A stretch of 64,000 nt of DNA from Zopfochytrium polystomum (GCA_025765615.1 JAIVFJ010000079.1:186001-250000), one strand, 5' to 3'. Positions 23,701 to 39,800 are shown, numbered from the stretch's first letter. The notes: a model not told the origin generated them from the sequence alone. Numbers and translations: made by a program.

Positions 23701-24778
23701 CGGTGGCTATCAGGGTAAACCCGACGGTGCGCTTAGAACAGAGTTGTGGACAAAACGGGGGGGTACTCACGTTTAACTGGGCCAAACCGAGAACAAGAAG
23801 CTCCGGGACCTGCTGCGAGGCAAGGTCAAGAAAGCTTCTGGCTTCCTCCGCGACTTCCTGGATTTCTGCGAGAACCAGCAACGTCTCAATAAGATCAATT
23901 GAGTTCCAGGGCTGATTGAGAAACGCTGGCGGCAATCCTTTCAAGACTGCGGGATTTGGTATGACGCGTCGCGCGGCGCCGCTCAAAGTGAAAAGCTCAG
24001 GGACAACCTGCACCGCAAACTTGAGGAACGACAGCTGACCGCGTGGATGCACCCACTTCCCAAAGAATGCGTCAATGGGAAACTTGTACAGGTCCTGTGA
24101 GGAGAAAACCGAAAGGAAAGGACGGTGTTGAGCTCAAGGGAGGAAGCGCTAAACAAGCTGACCTGAAGAGCGATCTTTGATGCTGCACAAATTAAGCGGA
24201 TGCTGTGACCATCCATTATGAGAAAGTCCTTGTGATCCAGGCGGCGTATGACTGTGAACCAGTCAAGTTCAGGTTGCTAATATTGCAGGATCGTAGGGGT
24301 GGAACGCGCGATTTAGTTTAGGAGGCGGCAGACGATGATCAGGGGTGGATCCAGCCAACGGAGAGCAAAAAAGAAAAAGAAATGCCAGCATACGAACCAC
24401 ATCGTAGAGAGTTGTGACAAAGACTTCAATGTCCCACGTAGGTGGGTTCTTGATCTCGTTGGGCGGGATGCCTTTGAACACGGCCATTGCAATTTCCGGG
24501 AAGGAGCTTGCTTCGAGACCGGTGAGGGTCCTGCACATCATGATGAGGATTCGAGCAATGACGTCTTCGGACAGCATTCGCTTCGCATTCATCGCAGTGA
24601 TTCCGGCGTGCTCCATGGTCGCCACGAGGGTCTTGGCCGAGCCCGTGACGGGATACCCAAGCTCGCGCATGAGCAGATCGAGGGGAATTGCAGGTGGCGA
24701 GGCGAATCCCGTCCCTGCGTGCATCTGACCGGCCGCCGCTGCCGCGGCAGCAGCGGCGGTGCTGGGAGTTTGAGCCAT
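17757..24778 (-). CDS. CNOT1: CNOT1, scaffold of the CCR4-NOT deadenylase
   Basis: Central scaffold for mRNA deadenylation and translational repression; cytoplasmic. Roughly 18-20 exons on the minus strand run from ATG 24778 to the stop at 17757. In order I see an Ala-rich N-terminus; HEAT-type repeats (YDVV then [65 protein letters not shown]); the MIF4G domain that docks CAF1 (exon about 23104-22016, [21 protein letters not shown]); the DUF3819 region ([15 protein letters not shown]); and the C-terminal NOT1 superfamily domain ([60 protein letters not shown]). The last exon encodes [20 protein letters not shown] and ends ...VSVQKSITR. The protein begins near what is residue 200-220 of animal CNOT1, so the first HEAT segment is missing or lies in an unrecognised upstream exon. 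Confidence 0.95.
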
Positions 24779-26536
24779 CGTGGGGTTGGGCGATTGGGGG
24801 AGGGGGGCACAACGTGCTCCTAGTGCCTGCTGCTGCTTCTACTGGTGCTGCTGCTGCTGCTGATGCCTGCTGGTGCGCTGCTGCTTCCGGCCTACTTCGG
24901 GAGTTGGCTGGGTGGTGGTGGTGGTGGTGGTTGGGTGGGTGGGTGGTGTTTTTCGCACTAATCAGCGAAATGATTTGATTGTTCGTTTGAATAGGTTTGG
25001 GTTGTTGGGTTGGTTGTTGAGATCGTCACGGGTAAGTTTGGATGGACAACTGGAGAAAGCGAAGGGGTGGGGGGGTCCTTCCTTCCTTCCAGGAAGGACG
25101 GAAGGAAGGGGGGCGGGGGGCGAGGCGGGTTCCTTCGTTGAGGAGGGGAGGGAAGGACGGAGGGGAAGAAAGGGACGAAGGGAGAGAGGGCTGAGGGAGG
25201 GGGCGCGCGGCGCGCGGCCTGGAGGGAACGAAGAGCGGGAGAGCGAGCCAGACAGACAGACGGCGACCACCAAACAAGATTTTGTAATGTGCAGACGACT
25301 TTTGTTTGGAGAGCTTTTCCGCTTGGTTGGTGGGGTTTACAGCAGAAGCAGGGTAACAATCCGTCACCGAGCGTGTCGCGTGTTGGACGGCGGCGCGCGC
25401 GAGGCGCGAGCCCCTTCCCGATGCAGGGCTGGCACGTGTAGGTCGGAGGAAGGAGGGAAGGGGCAATAACCGCCTTCATGTTCGCCCCCTTAGCTGGACC
25501 CTCTGCATCATATTCCCTTGTGGCCATTGCCAACAATGTGATAAAGTCCTCGAATGCCGCAAGCGACACAGCGTTGCGCGCTTTTACTCGAATTCCTGTT
25601 TCCTTTGGGCAACTCTGTTCTTTTTTAGTTTACTGTACTTAATCGTATGACGATGAGCGGCTTTTGGATTTGATTTATATGGCCCTAAGTACTGCATTGT
25701 TGTTGTTGACCCAGTTTTAAAGATAACACGTTCTCGGCCTCGCCTCCTCTTTCCTCGTCAAGACTTTCCTTGCCCCCTTCTTGGAGAAAGAGAGAAAGAG
25801 AGAAAGAGAGAAAGAGAAAGAGATATTCTCCTTCAAAGGGCGTGCGTGAGTTGGAAAGCGACGGACGGGACCCTTACTTTGAGTAATGACGGACATTGAC
25901 CACCGTATATTTTCGTATTAAATGCCAAAATCAGTTAATAATGATCACAATCATTCGTCATCGTCAAGTGCGCGTATGTGTCTGTGTGTGGTAGGAGACG
26001 ACTTCTGAGTGAGTGATTTGCTCCGAGACTGGGGGGATGTCGGAGGCTGGGAGAGTGAGAGACTGAGAGAGAGTAAGAGAGAGAAGAGGCTGAGAGAGAG
26101 TGAGTGAGAGTGAGTGAGGGTGAGTGAGTGGGAGAGAGAGAGAGAGTGTGTGAGAGAGAGTGCGTGTGTGTGTATGTGTGTGTGTGTGAGTGTCAATGGA
26201 CGCGGGTCGAGAGTGACGAGAAACGTGTTCCACCACAAACGAGGAAGAAGAAAAAAAAAAAGAAAAAAAAAAAAAGAATCGGATTGGCGGCTGCCCCAAT
26301 CTCATTATTATCACTTTTTGAAGCGAGGGAGGAAGGACCCGAGAAGCGGGCGGGCGGACGGACACGGCGAGAGGGGAGGAGGTGGTAGAGTAGAAGGGAG
26401 AAGGAGGACGGCGAGGGACGACGGCGACGGCGAAGTCGAACAAGCGCACTGCCTTTCCCCCCCTCACCCTTTTTCGCGCTTCGACCCCACCCAGCACGCA
26501 AAGAAACCAGACCCCCCAACAACCCTCCCTTGCTCC
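24779..26536. promoter_or_regulatory. divergent intergenic region between CNOT1 and UBL-AN1 gene
   Basis: 1.76 kb between two head-to-head starts. The CNOT1-proximal part carries TGC/GGT repeats (24820-24950) and a purine-rich GGGAAGG stretch (25060-25230). The middle is AT-richer (25610-25740). The UBL-proximal part has (GA)n tracts (25787-25823, 26040-26160), a GT tract (26161-26191) and an A-rich run (26245-26276). One short basic open frame is listed separately. No other gene is supported. Confidence 0.4.
25584..25697 (-). other. 37-codon basic micro-ORF or orphan exon
   Basis: On the minus strand, ATG 25697 to stop 25584 encodes a basic peptide with central RHTIKYSKLKKNRVAQ. Overlapping and just downstream in another frame (about 25600-25470), an open stretch reading VSLAAFEDFITLLAMATREY also looks protein-like after a TAAAAAAG acceptor-like site. 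Either could be a missed exon, for instance of an extended CNOT1 5' region, or chance. No splice partner was found. Confidence 0.2.
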
Positions 26537-26784
26537 ATGATGTTTCTCGAAGTCGGGACCATCACGGGCCGCATGTTCTCGGTCGAGGTGCTCCCGACCG
26601 ACACGGTCGGCGACGTCAAGCGGCGCATCGAGGAGGAGGAGGCGATCCCGTCCGAGGCGCAGGTGCTGATCTTTCGCGAAAAGCACCTCGCCGACGACAA
26701 CGTGCCCGTCAGGCAGATCGGGATCCAGGACGGATCGCGGCTGCAGCTGACCGTCGAGATGGCCGGAGGTGAGAGCGGGGTGTG

Positions 26785-26834
<50 letters not shown>

Positions 26835-29775
26835 CGTGTGCGGGTCGCTGTGAGCACGGGACGAGCGGGGCCCCTTGAAACTTCTGGCTTGAAGCGCGCA
26901 ACGTGTGTACCTGTGAGTGTGTGTGAGCACGGGCGTGGAGTGGAGTGGAGTTGGGGTGTGAAAAGAGTGGGGTGGGGGTATGCGCGTCATGTGCGTTGGG
27001 GGTTGTCGGCGATTGTGGGCGGGTGCTTGTCGGGTTTTGGAGGCCCAGTTTGTCGACCGGTCGGCCCACACCACCACCCCTAGCTCCCTTACACACTCTC
27101 CGACTCCTCATATGACTCTCGCGGCACCCTCATTATCCTGCTTCTGCTTCTTGTGCCACCATTTCGCTAACACACAACACTACCACCCTCACCCCACCAT
27201 CGCTACCACTCGCCAAAAAAAAAAAAAAACACAAAAAACACAACTAGGCCAGGGCCCAGTGAAACGGCCTCGCAAGCCCGTCAAGGACGAGTCCCTCGTC
27301 CTGCTCCTCTGCCGCCCCGACGGCCTGTACATGGTTGAAATCCAGCGACGCGACGGAGAGAGCCGCGCGCACAACATTGTCAAGCTCTGGGACGGCGTGC
27401 CCGACTTCTTGTCCCCGAGCATGATGTCGAGTCCCACCACGTCGTCTTCTTCGCGGCAGCAACTGCTAGAGCAGCGGAAGCGGCGGAAACGGCGGCGGCG
27501 GCGGAGGCGGAGGCGGAGGCTGCTGCAGGAGCAGCTAAGGGGCTTGCGGTTGCTGGAGGATGGCGGTGCCGGGGTGGAAGAGGCTGTTCGGCGGGAGCAG
27601 CTTCTCGCGAGAGAAACTTCGGCGGGTGGGAACGAGGAAGATGGGGAGGACGACGAGGACGATGAAGATGACGACGGAGACAACGAGGACGACGACGACG
27701 ACGACGACGACGACGAGGATGAGGAAGACGGCGACAATGACGACGACGACGACGACGAAGACGACGGCGAGGAGGACGACGACCAGTACGACGGCGTGGA
27801 CCGCGTCGGCGCTAGGTCCCGGCCAGAGTCTACGGCGTCGACGGTGTCGACGACCACGTTTCTGTCCATGCTGTCCGCGACTTCCAAACCCGGCGCTGTT
27901 TGCTCGGGCCTGTGCACACCGCGCTCAGACGGGCGCCACAGAGCGCAGTGGAAGAGACAGCAGTAACAGCACCGCCAGCAGCAGTAGCAGCACGAGTAGC
28001 GGCAGCAGGAGGAGCGGCGGTATGAACAGTCGTGCAGGCGATTTGAGCGACCGTGCAGACCCGGACACTGCGGACGAGGAGGAGGAGGAGGAGACGGTTG
28101 TTCGAGCCGTGGGAGGTGAAGGTGACTTGGAGAGAGGCAAGCCGGCGAGGAAACTCGGGCCCCGACCCTCGGCGGACGTTGACCGTGGCGGGCAGCGGAA
28201 GCAGCAGCCGCAAGAGCACGCTCAGGGCGGACGCGCGACGACACACCGGCGGCGGAAACCGCACGACCACGACGACCGCCGCCTGCCAAAGGAACTACTG
28301 GCGTCTTCCTCCCTCGGCGGGGCGGCGGCGGACTCGGACGACGCGTACGTCGCGGACCACGTTCTCGATACGCTCCTGCACTTTCACTCGCTCTCCCCGA
28401 CCATCAGCCACGCGCAGCCCCCGACGGCGTTACCGCCGCAACCCCTCCGCCGCGGCGGCGCGACGGCCGCCTCTTTTCCCGGCGCCGCCGCCGCCGGGTT
28501 TGCCGCGCCGTTCCCGACCCCGCGGCAAAAGCCGCAGTCTCGTTTGCAAGCAAAACACCCACCACCACCACCGCCTCCTCTTCCTCCTCCACCTGTTTCG
28601 TTTTTCCCGTCCTCGTCGTTGTCGTCGTTGTCGTCGACAGACAAACAACAACAACAACAAACACAACTGCTACTACAACTACAACCTCACCCGCCGCAAC
28701 AGACGCCGCAAAGGATACGACCACCGCGACGACCGTCACCGCCGTCGGAGGTGGCGGCAGTCGTTTCCGCCACGCGCCAGCACCAACATCACCGCCGCCG
28801 GCGTCACCCTCAACAGGAGCAGCATTTGCTGCCGGCGCCGTCTGCGCCGCCACCGACCAGCAGCAGCAGCAGCAGCAGCAGGAAAAGCGACCCTTACGGC
28901 GAGAACGCGCATCGCGGCGCCGCGTCGCCTCGGCGCCACCAACAACAGCAGCGACATGCCGCAGCCACCGCCGCCGTCGCCGCCGCCGCCGCCAGCAACA
29001 ACAACAACAACAATAACAACAACAACAACAAGCCGCGCCCGGCGACGGCCATCTCGCTGATGCGGACCGCGGCGGACGCGCTCGGTGCGTCGGAGCGGGT
29101 GTTTGCGGTGGACCGGTCGCGGCCGGCGACGGCGGCGGTCGTGGGTGGGAGCGCGAGCGCGAAGAACAGGGCGGTGGTGGCGGTGGCGGTGGGATTGGCA
29201 GAAGCAGAGGCAAAAGAAGCGGAAGCGACGGCGTCGCCGCCGCCGCCGCCCGTCCTGCCGCCGCTGCCGCCGAAGACGACAGTGGCGACGACGACGACGA
29301 CGACGCGGCCGCCTCGGCGGGCGCCTGCCGTTGGCGGTGGTGGCGGTGGTGGTTCAGGTGGAAGCAAGGCAGTGCGGTTTGCGTCGGTGGCACTGGGAAG
29401 CGGCGGAGCGGGTGCGGGAGGAGGAGGAGGAAGAGGAAGTGGAGGAGGAGGTGGCGCGCAGCGCACCGCGAGAAAGAGTGCGACGACGACGATGACGACG
29501 GCGTCGCTGTCGTTGTCGTCGTCGTCGTCGTCGTCGATGTCGATGTCAATGTCAATATCTTCATTGACACACCCGTCGTCGTCGTCGCCGTCTTCGTCGC
29601 CACACCGCTCGCCAACATCATCCTCGTCGTCATTATCGCCGCCCCGTGCACCCGTTCCTGCGCGTCCCCCTTCCCGTCATCCTCCCGCCGTCCCTTCCCT
29701 TCCTTCTCCACTACTTCCAGCAGCTCCCTCGCCTCCCACTCAAACCGCCAACAGCAGCAACACACCGACGACAAC

Positions 29776-29807
<32 letters not shown>

Positions 29808-30013
29808 CAGCACACCCGCACCGGTGCGCCGAGTGCGGCAAGAAGCTCCGCGCGGCGACGACGTTTGCGTGCCGGTGCGGGCGCGGCGGGTTCTGCGGCG
29901 AGCACCGGTACTCTGACCGGCACGGGTGCGCGTACGACTACAGGGCGGCGGGCGCGCGGGCGCTGGCAAAGGAGAACCCAAAGGTGGTCGCGAGCAAGCT
30001 GGACAAGATTTGA
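26537..30013 (+). CDS. ubiquitin-like / AN1 zinc-finger protein (ZFAND4-like layout)
   Basis: N-terminal ubiquitin-like fold plus C-terminal AN1 zinc finger, an architecture tied to ubiquitin/proteasome and p97 stress functions. Exon 1 (26537-26768) encodes the UBL: MMFLEVGTITGRMFSVEV, then DTVGDVKRRIEEEE and QIGIQDGSRLQLTVEM. Exon 2 starts at 27248 after a short A-run (17 nt) and TAG, in frame, with a conserved-looking segment (LVLLLCRPDGLYMVEIQRRD), then an Arg-rich and a long Asp/Glu-rich tract. The frame that carries the C-terminus is offset: it is reached by a 31-nt (27898-27928) or 85-nt (27844-27928) intron ending CGCTCAG, both keeping the protein open. About 600 residues of poly-Q/N/S/A/G follow. 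The AN1 finger reads C-x2-C, CRCG, GGFCGEH, HGCAYDY (29820-29940) and the tail NPKVVASKLDKI is the typical AN1 ending. Confidence 0.85.
26787..26833. repeat. (GT)n microsatellite next to a splice donor
   Basis: About 23 GT units lie within 20 bases downstream of the UBL exon-1 donor (GTGAGA at 26769). It is the longest of several GT tracts that sit immediately after 5' splice sites in this window. Confidence 0.9.
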
Positions 30014-30555
30014 AAAGAGGAAAAACACACACATCACGCTCGTTCACACATCACACATCACACACGCACACACACGCACTCTCTCTCTCTCTCTCTCGCT
30101 CTCTCTCTCTCTCTCACTCCCACTCTCGCTCTCTGTCTCTCCTCTACGCACACACATACAAGCAACCGGCAACAAAACCAGCCAAATACGAAGAGAAAAA
30201 AAAACAGACACCATTTTTTGTTTTTTTTCTTTTTTTTTTTTTTCGTCCTCATTTTTGTTGTTGTGTTGTTGTTGTTTTCCTTTGATCTTTTTTCTTGTTG
30301 TTTGTTGTTTGTTGGAGGGGCTGGGTGGCATCAAGAGATCGTTTTTGATCGTTGGTGCCTTCCTTGTCAAACAAACTCCCTCCTGGCGATCGCTGCAGTC
30401 AGTCCTTCTTCTTCTACCCTCTCCCTTCGCCCCCCCCCCTCCTCCCCCCCCTCACTCCCCGCGCCGCGAAACCCCCCCTACCTTCAAGGAAGAGAAGGAG
30501 AAAAAAGGAACAAAAAAGTAAGAATAAATAACAACGTAATACATACATACATACA
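30014..30555. other. intergenic between UBL-AN1 and TIM9
   Basis: About 540 bases holding CA and CT/TC repeats (30060-30140), T-rich tracts (30209-30245) and a C-rich patch (30430-30450), ending in ATAC repeats just before the TIM9 ATG. No coding exon; presumably the 3' UTR of one gene and promoter of the next. Confidence 0.45.
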
Positions 30556-30679
30556 TAATGGATCTCGCCGCGCAAAAACGAATCGTACGTATCACAACAC
30601 ATTTCTTTTGTTTTCTTTTTTTTTGTTTTTTTGGAAGCCCTCCCCATAACTAAAATACTACCCTCCCTCACCTCCCCTT

Positions 30680-30717
<38 letters not shown>

Positions 30718-30793
30718 CCCCCCCCCCTCAAAAAACCAACCAACCAAACAAAACAAACACACAAACACAAACAACAACACCAACACCAACAAC

Positions 30794-30824
<31 letters not shown>

Positions 30825-31066
30825 AGGTCAAGGAAAACTACGCGTCCAACGCCAGCATGGTCGACACGTGCTTCCGGCAGTGCGTCGACGACTTCACGTC
30901 CAAGCTGCTGACGGGCAAGGAGGAGCGCTGCCTGTCGCGCTGCGCCGAAAAGTTTCTCAAGTTCACCCTGCGCGTCGACTACGCCGCCGCCGTCTACGCA
31001 AAGACGCAGGAGCTGTTTCCGTCGCAGAACGGCGGCGGCGGTGCTGCGAATGCAACGGCGCAGTGA
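30556..31066 (+). CDS. TIMM9: Tim9, small Tim chaperone of the mitochondrial intermembrane space
   Basis: Chaperone that, with Tim10, escorts hydrophobic precursors across the intermembrane space to the TIM22 carrier translocase. Exon 1 (30556-30582) encodes MDLAAQKRI. A 244-nt intron containing two long poly-A runs follows, then exon 2 (30827-31066); the total is 88 residues, the normal family size. The twin CX3C motif is complete: C-F-R-Q-C and C-L-S-R-C, separated by 15 residues including VDDFTSKLLTGKEER, the Tim9-type spacer, then EKFLKFTLRV. These cysteines form the two disulfides of the helical hairpin, probably through the Mia40 pathway. The tail is Gly/Ala-rich. Tim9 rather than Tim10 is chosen from the DDFTS and KEERCLSRC wording. 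Confidence 0.93.
30681..30821. repeat. two long poly-A runs in the TIM9 intron
   Basis: A34 at 30681-30714 and A28 at 30794-30821, the second ending five bases before the acceptor TTTAG. The intervening sequence is CAA/ACC-rich. Confidence 0.95.
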
Positions 31067-31364
31067 ACGATGAATGAATGAATGAATGAATGAATGGAAA
31101 AAAAAACAAAAAAAAAAAAGGGGGTGGGAAATGAATGTTTGTGGGGGCAACGCACTGGATGGATGCTACTGCTGCTACTGCTTGTTGCTTTTACAGGGGG
31201 GAAAACGCGAGATAAACAACAACAAAAAAAAAAAAAAAAAATTCAAAACGAAAAAAAAAAAAAATTCGTAACAGAAAAAAAAGTCATTCTTGTTCTACAG
31301 CCCCCAACCACTGCTACCAACTACCAAACTACCAAACTACCAACTCCTTTTTTCTTTTCCTTTT

Positions 31365-35309
<3,945 letters not shown>

Positions 35310-36567
35310 TGTTGTTGGTGGGTGAGTGTGTGCGTGTGTTGGGGATGTGGGTGTGTTCTTTGCTGAAGGGTAGCGGGCAGCGAGCGTAGCTAGCGGGCGT
35401 TGGCGTCGGCGGCGATCGGGATGGCTTTTGGGATTGGAATTTGGATGTTGGATTTGTGTCCGACCGTCCGAAGAAATGAGTCCGCTCCCGCACGCGCCCA
35501 ATCGGCTTCCTTGTCACGAACGTGTCCGAAAGTCGTCCACTATGCCCTTTCTTGAAATAGGTTCAAGGAATGGACGTAACCAAGCAAGCAAGCAAACAAG
35601 CCAGTCAAAAAAAAAAAAAAAAATTAAAAATTAAAAATTAAAAAATAAGGAAGGAAGGAAAAGGAAGGATTCTACCCTACGTTAACTTTTATACTTTACG
35701 ATGTACATTCTGATTCGTTTCCTTTATTTTACCTTCTTTTTTTTTTTATTGGTTCGTTAGTCTGCGGGCCAAAAGCTATAGTTTTCCGGGCTGGTCGGTC
35801 GGTTGGTCGGTTGGCTGGGTTTTGGCTTAATGCTCTCTCTCGCGTGCCTGCCTCCCAGCCAGCCAACTCCTGCCGCTGCTGCTGCGACACGTCGCGAGGT
35901 CGGGTACAACTGGCAACGCGGAGAAAGTCGGCGGTGCCTCCCCACGGGACGATTGGAAAAAAGCAAAAGGAGAAAGCAAAAGGGCGGGCGCTTCACTCGT
36001 TCGATTGTTAAAATAATGGGAAGCCGGAGGAAGGCGAGGGAAAGGGTGAGCGGGGGGAAGAGGAGAGGCTGCGAGTCCCGCGAGGTGGGCCTCCCTTTTA
36101 AAAAACAAGACGTTTGAAGAAGAGAAAGTGAAAAAAAAAGAAAAAAAGAAAAAGAAAAGACTAGGCGCAAAGTACAGAAACACAGCAAAAAAAAAAAAAA
36201 AAAAAACAAAACAAAAAAAACTAACAATTATAAGAATAACATTTCGACAAGGTAGTTAGTTGCATGCGAGTTGTTGTTGTTGGACTTTTTGCTCGGTAAA
36301 AGTGGAAAGAAAGGAAGAGAACAAGAAATGGGCCGGAGTGAGGGAGAGCGATAAAATAATCAACTCAGCGAACTTTGTGTACTTCAAGAAGGAAAAAGAA
36401 TAAAAAATAAAAAAGAAAAACGGTAGGAGATAAGCAGAATTAAAGTGCAAAGGTCGTTCGCCCGCTGCGTGGCTCACGCACACACACATTCTCAAACACA
36501 CACACACACACACACACACCACACACACCACACACACACTCACTCTCTCTCGCTCGAGTGCGTCTTG
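35310..36567. other. MCM5 upstream region and RB 3' flank
   Basis: 1.26 kb without a supported exon. It holds A-rich tracts (35608-35645, 36180-36222), a TTTTATT region (35690-35755), GA-rich DNA (36000-36070) and a (CA)n tract (36475-36545) close to the RB stop. The MCM5 promoter should lie in the GC-rich 35310-35530 part; I did not see a clean E2F consensus. Confidence 0.4.
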
Positions 36568-36804
36568 TCAACGCCGGACGCCTTTCATTGGGGTCGCGTT
36601 CACGTTTGTCGCCGCCCCCGCCGCCGGCGTTGCCGATCCGGCCGTGTGCCGTGTCGCCCCTGCCGTCCTTGCCAGCCCAGAGCTTCCATACAGCATCGCC
36701 TGACCACAAAGTTGCAAACAATAGAGTTTAAAAGGCGATTCTCCGACCAAAACAATAAAAAGAAAAAAAAAAAAACAAAAGGAGAAACCGTCCACCTACA
36801 GAGG

Positions 36805-36836
<32 letters not shown>

Positions 36837-39800
36837 AAAGAGAAACAAACCTGCCGTCTGTCCCTTCCCAACGCCGTCGTCGTCGTCGTCGACACGGGCA
36901 TCCCGGGCCCACCCCCGCCAGCCAACCCCGGCACCATTCCAGCCGTGCCGCTCACACCAGCCGCCGCCGCCACCGCCCCGACCCTTGCTTTCGCACGCGG
37001 TCGCAGGGGCGAAAAAAGCTCCACCGAATTGTCGGTTATTTCCTGCAACGGGCATTTCCGATCGGTTGCCTTTTAGGAGGGGGGGGGGGGGATCATTAAA
37101 AAAAAACCAGCACAAGTGAATCAGAAGCTTTGGGTTTTGTGAAACTGCAGTAAGAAGAAAAAGGGGAAAAAGAAGCGCTCTCTCCTTTCTTTTCTTCTTT
37201 TTTTTTTTCTCTTTCGTTACCTCCATCAGGCGATCCCACGCAGGCTTAAACAGCTTGTTGTAAAACTGCTGAAGCGACAAGTTCGACTCGTCCGCATCGC
37301 CGCGTACCAGCGAAATGCTCTGGCGAAAAACATCGTTGTAAGCCAGATGCGCTAATTAAAAAAGGAAAAAGAAGAAAAAGGATATCCAGGGGGGGTCGGC
37401 GGTTTGGTGGTGACATTACCGACTTCAAGAACTGAGGCTGCTTCCTGTACTGCACCATAATGACGCTAAAGTTGCTGACACCAACGCCATTGATCTGAGC
37501 GGCGCCAAGCACCGAACACAGCATCAGGACGTCAATGTGTCGGTTTTTGATGAGCATGTTGGTTTTCTCGCTACGAAGCAAATCGCTGACAAAGTTTCGC
37601 GCCTGTTTGCAGGGAGGTGGGAAGGCGCAACAGGACGAAGAGACGATTGGGTACAATACGCGTATGTGTTAAATCGTCGCGAGAATATTCAAGGGTTAAC
37701 GCGGCGAAAACGCCTGGCAATCTTAACGAAAAAGAAAAAGAAAGAAAGAAAGACGAACAAGAAAGACTATACCTGCTCGTAGATGCTGTGGCTTAGGCCT
37801 GGGTGGGTATTGAAGATGGGCACCGCGGAGACCAAGCTCTTCATTCGCACCGACATGAGTTTTTCGATAAAGCTTGTAAAGAACTGCAGTTTTTTTTTTA
37901 TAAGCGGGGAAAAAGCGTGTGGGTTGGGATGCCTAGTTTCAAGTGGAAACAGCACTTGCTTACCTCCAAGCCCGCAATCTCCAGACTTCCGTGCGGGATA
38001 GAGGCAATGAGACTGTCTTGGTACACGGCGCCGGCGAGTCGAAACACGTTGAGAAGTCGGCCTTGAAAGTGAGAACAGTGGAGAAGTGAGACGAACAACC
38101 CTTCAGTATTTCGCGCACGTCCTTTTCAGAGCAAATGGCTTTCTCTTTTCGGCCACACCAAGGCATCACCGGTGGCAGCCAATAACGCAAACAGAAAAAG
38201 CGAAAGAAAAAAGAGGAAAAAAAAAACAGGGATGCGTACCAAAGTCTTGCTCGCTCTGCGCGTTTCCAAGGAGCTGGTAAAACTCATCGCCCGACCAGAT
38301 TTCAGACTCGTACAGCTTCTCCTTTTGCATAATGAGCTTTTTAACGACCTGGCCGCGAAGCTTTGTTGGCACAAGGATTTTTCGTTGTTTTTTTTTTTTT
38401 TTTTTTTTTGAGGGGGAGTGGACGGAGGAAAAGACGGGTAAGCGAGCGTACAATCAACAAAAACCGCGCCAAAGTGGAATGTTCGAGTGACTCTTGCAAG
38501 AGTGGGCGATTACGGTACCCAAGTCTCCTTGTGGAGGTAGAGCGAGAGGATGATGGCCACACCGACGGGTGGGGCGTCGAGCCTCTTGTACGCTTGCGAA
38601 AAAGTGACCGATGTCAACTGGCAAAGTGAAGAAGTCACAGGGCGCAAAAGTCAGCAGAGGTTGACGAAAAAAAAAGGGTAGGAAACCGCCCAATCCGCGG
38701 AACGCTATTTACAGTGTAGGCGACGCGGATGACTTCAAACGCGCAGAGAAGCAGGGACCGCTTGAAGGCTCGATCGGAAAAGACGGCCCTCGTGACGCCC
38801 TGAAAACAGCAAAGGGCGGTCAAGCAAACAAGCAAACATGTTTCTTGAGTAGAGATTGATTCTGGCAAAGACTCACGTGCTGGTCGCAGCTGGGTTGGAA
38901 AGTCTCGAGTGCGCTGGAATATAATTTCAATGCAAGTAGTGGGGGAGAAGCATTTTTGGTCAGCACACAATTTGACCGTCACACAAAAGGCAGGCCAAAC
39001 TCTCGACTGACGCATCTTTTAAAGTGATAAAAAAAAAAAAGTAAAGAAAAAAGCGACCTACTCGGCATAAACCGGCCAAATCATGGGCCACCGCGCAACG
39101 TGGGAAGCCCGTTCGCTGTGTGAGAGCCCGCTCATTTCGCTGACGGCGCACATAGTGTCTTCGGAAGGTAAGGCAAAAACAGAGGTTGGGAGGGTCGTTG
39201 ACAGATTCTGCAAGGGCGGAAGGCCGAAGAGAAAGGAAAACACAAGAGTAGAACTGAAAAGAAAAAAAAAGGTGGTGCGGGGAGCCTCACCGACAAACGA
39301 CGACACAAAGTCAAAGTGTTCCTTCAAGTATCCGCTTGGAACAATGCCGGGGCGATTCTGCCGGGCGACCAGAGTTAAAAAAAAAAAGAGTATCAGTTAT
39401 GATCATGGGGAGCGACCACTCAAAAAGCCGAACGTCACCCTCCGTCCCAAACCCTCATCAGTTTCTTTGTTTTTTTATTTCCCACATACTCACCCACTTC
39501 GCGGCCATTTGATCCAGTTTCCAAAGCGTTTTTTCAATCTCTTCGCGCATCACTTGCAGAGCCGAAAGCGGGGTCGCTGCCATTGACGTCTAAATTAAAA
39601 CAAAAAAAAATTAGTGGAAACGCGGAACGTTTATCGTTTTGGAGCAAGTTCCCCAGCACGGGCGCGCGAACGGGTCCCAGCGCTGCCGCCGTCGCTCATA
39701 TCCAATCACCTCAAAAGTCTGAGACCGGTCCAACGCGGCCGCAACGAGGGGCTTGGCCGTTTTCGACTGCATGATGCGTTTCGACTTGCGTGGCGTCGCT

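Noticed and set aside
25073..25469. GC-rich open frames on both strands in the CNOT1 upstream region
   Set aside because: Purine-biased low-complexity DNA gives open frames on both strands; no motif or splice structure.
28404..30047. Minus-strand open frame of more than 500 codons antisense to the UBL-AN1 linker
   Set aside because: It is made of Ser/Thr/Pro/Val runs produced by triplet repeats; the opposite strand has the AN1 finger and UBL domain, so this is a shadow.
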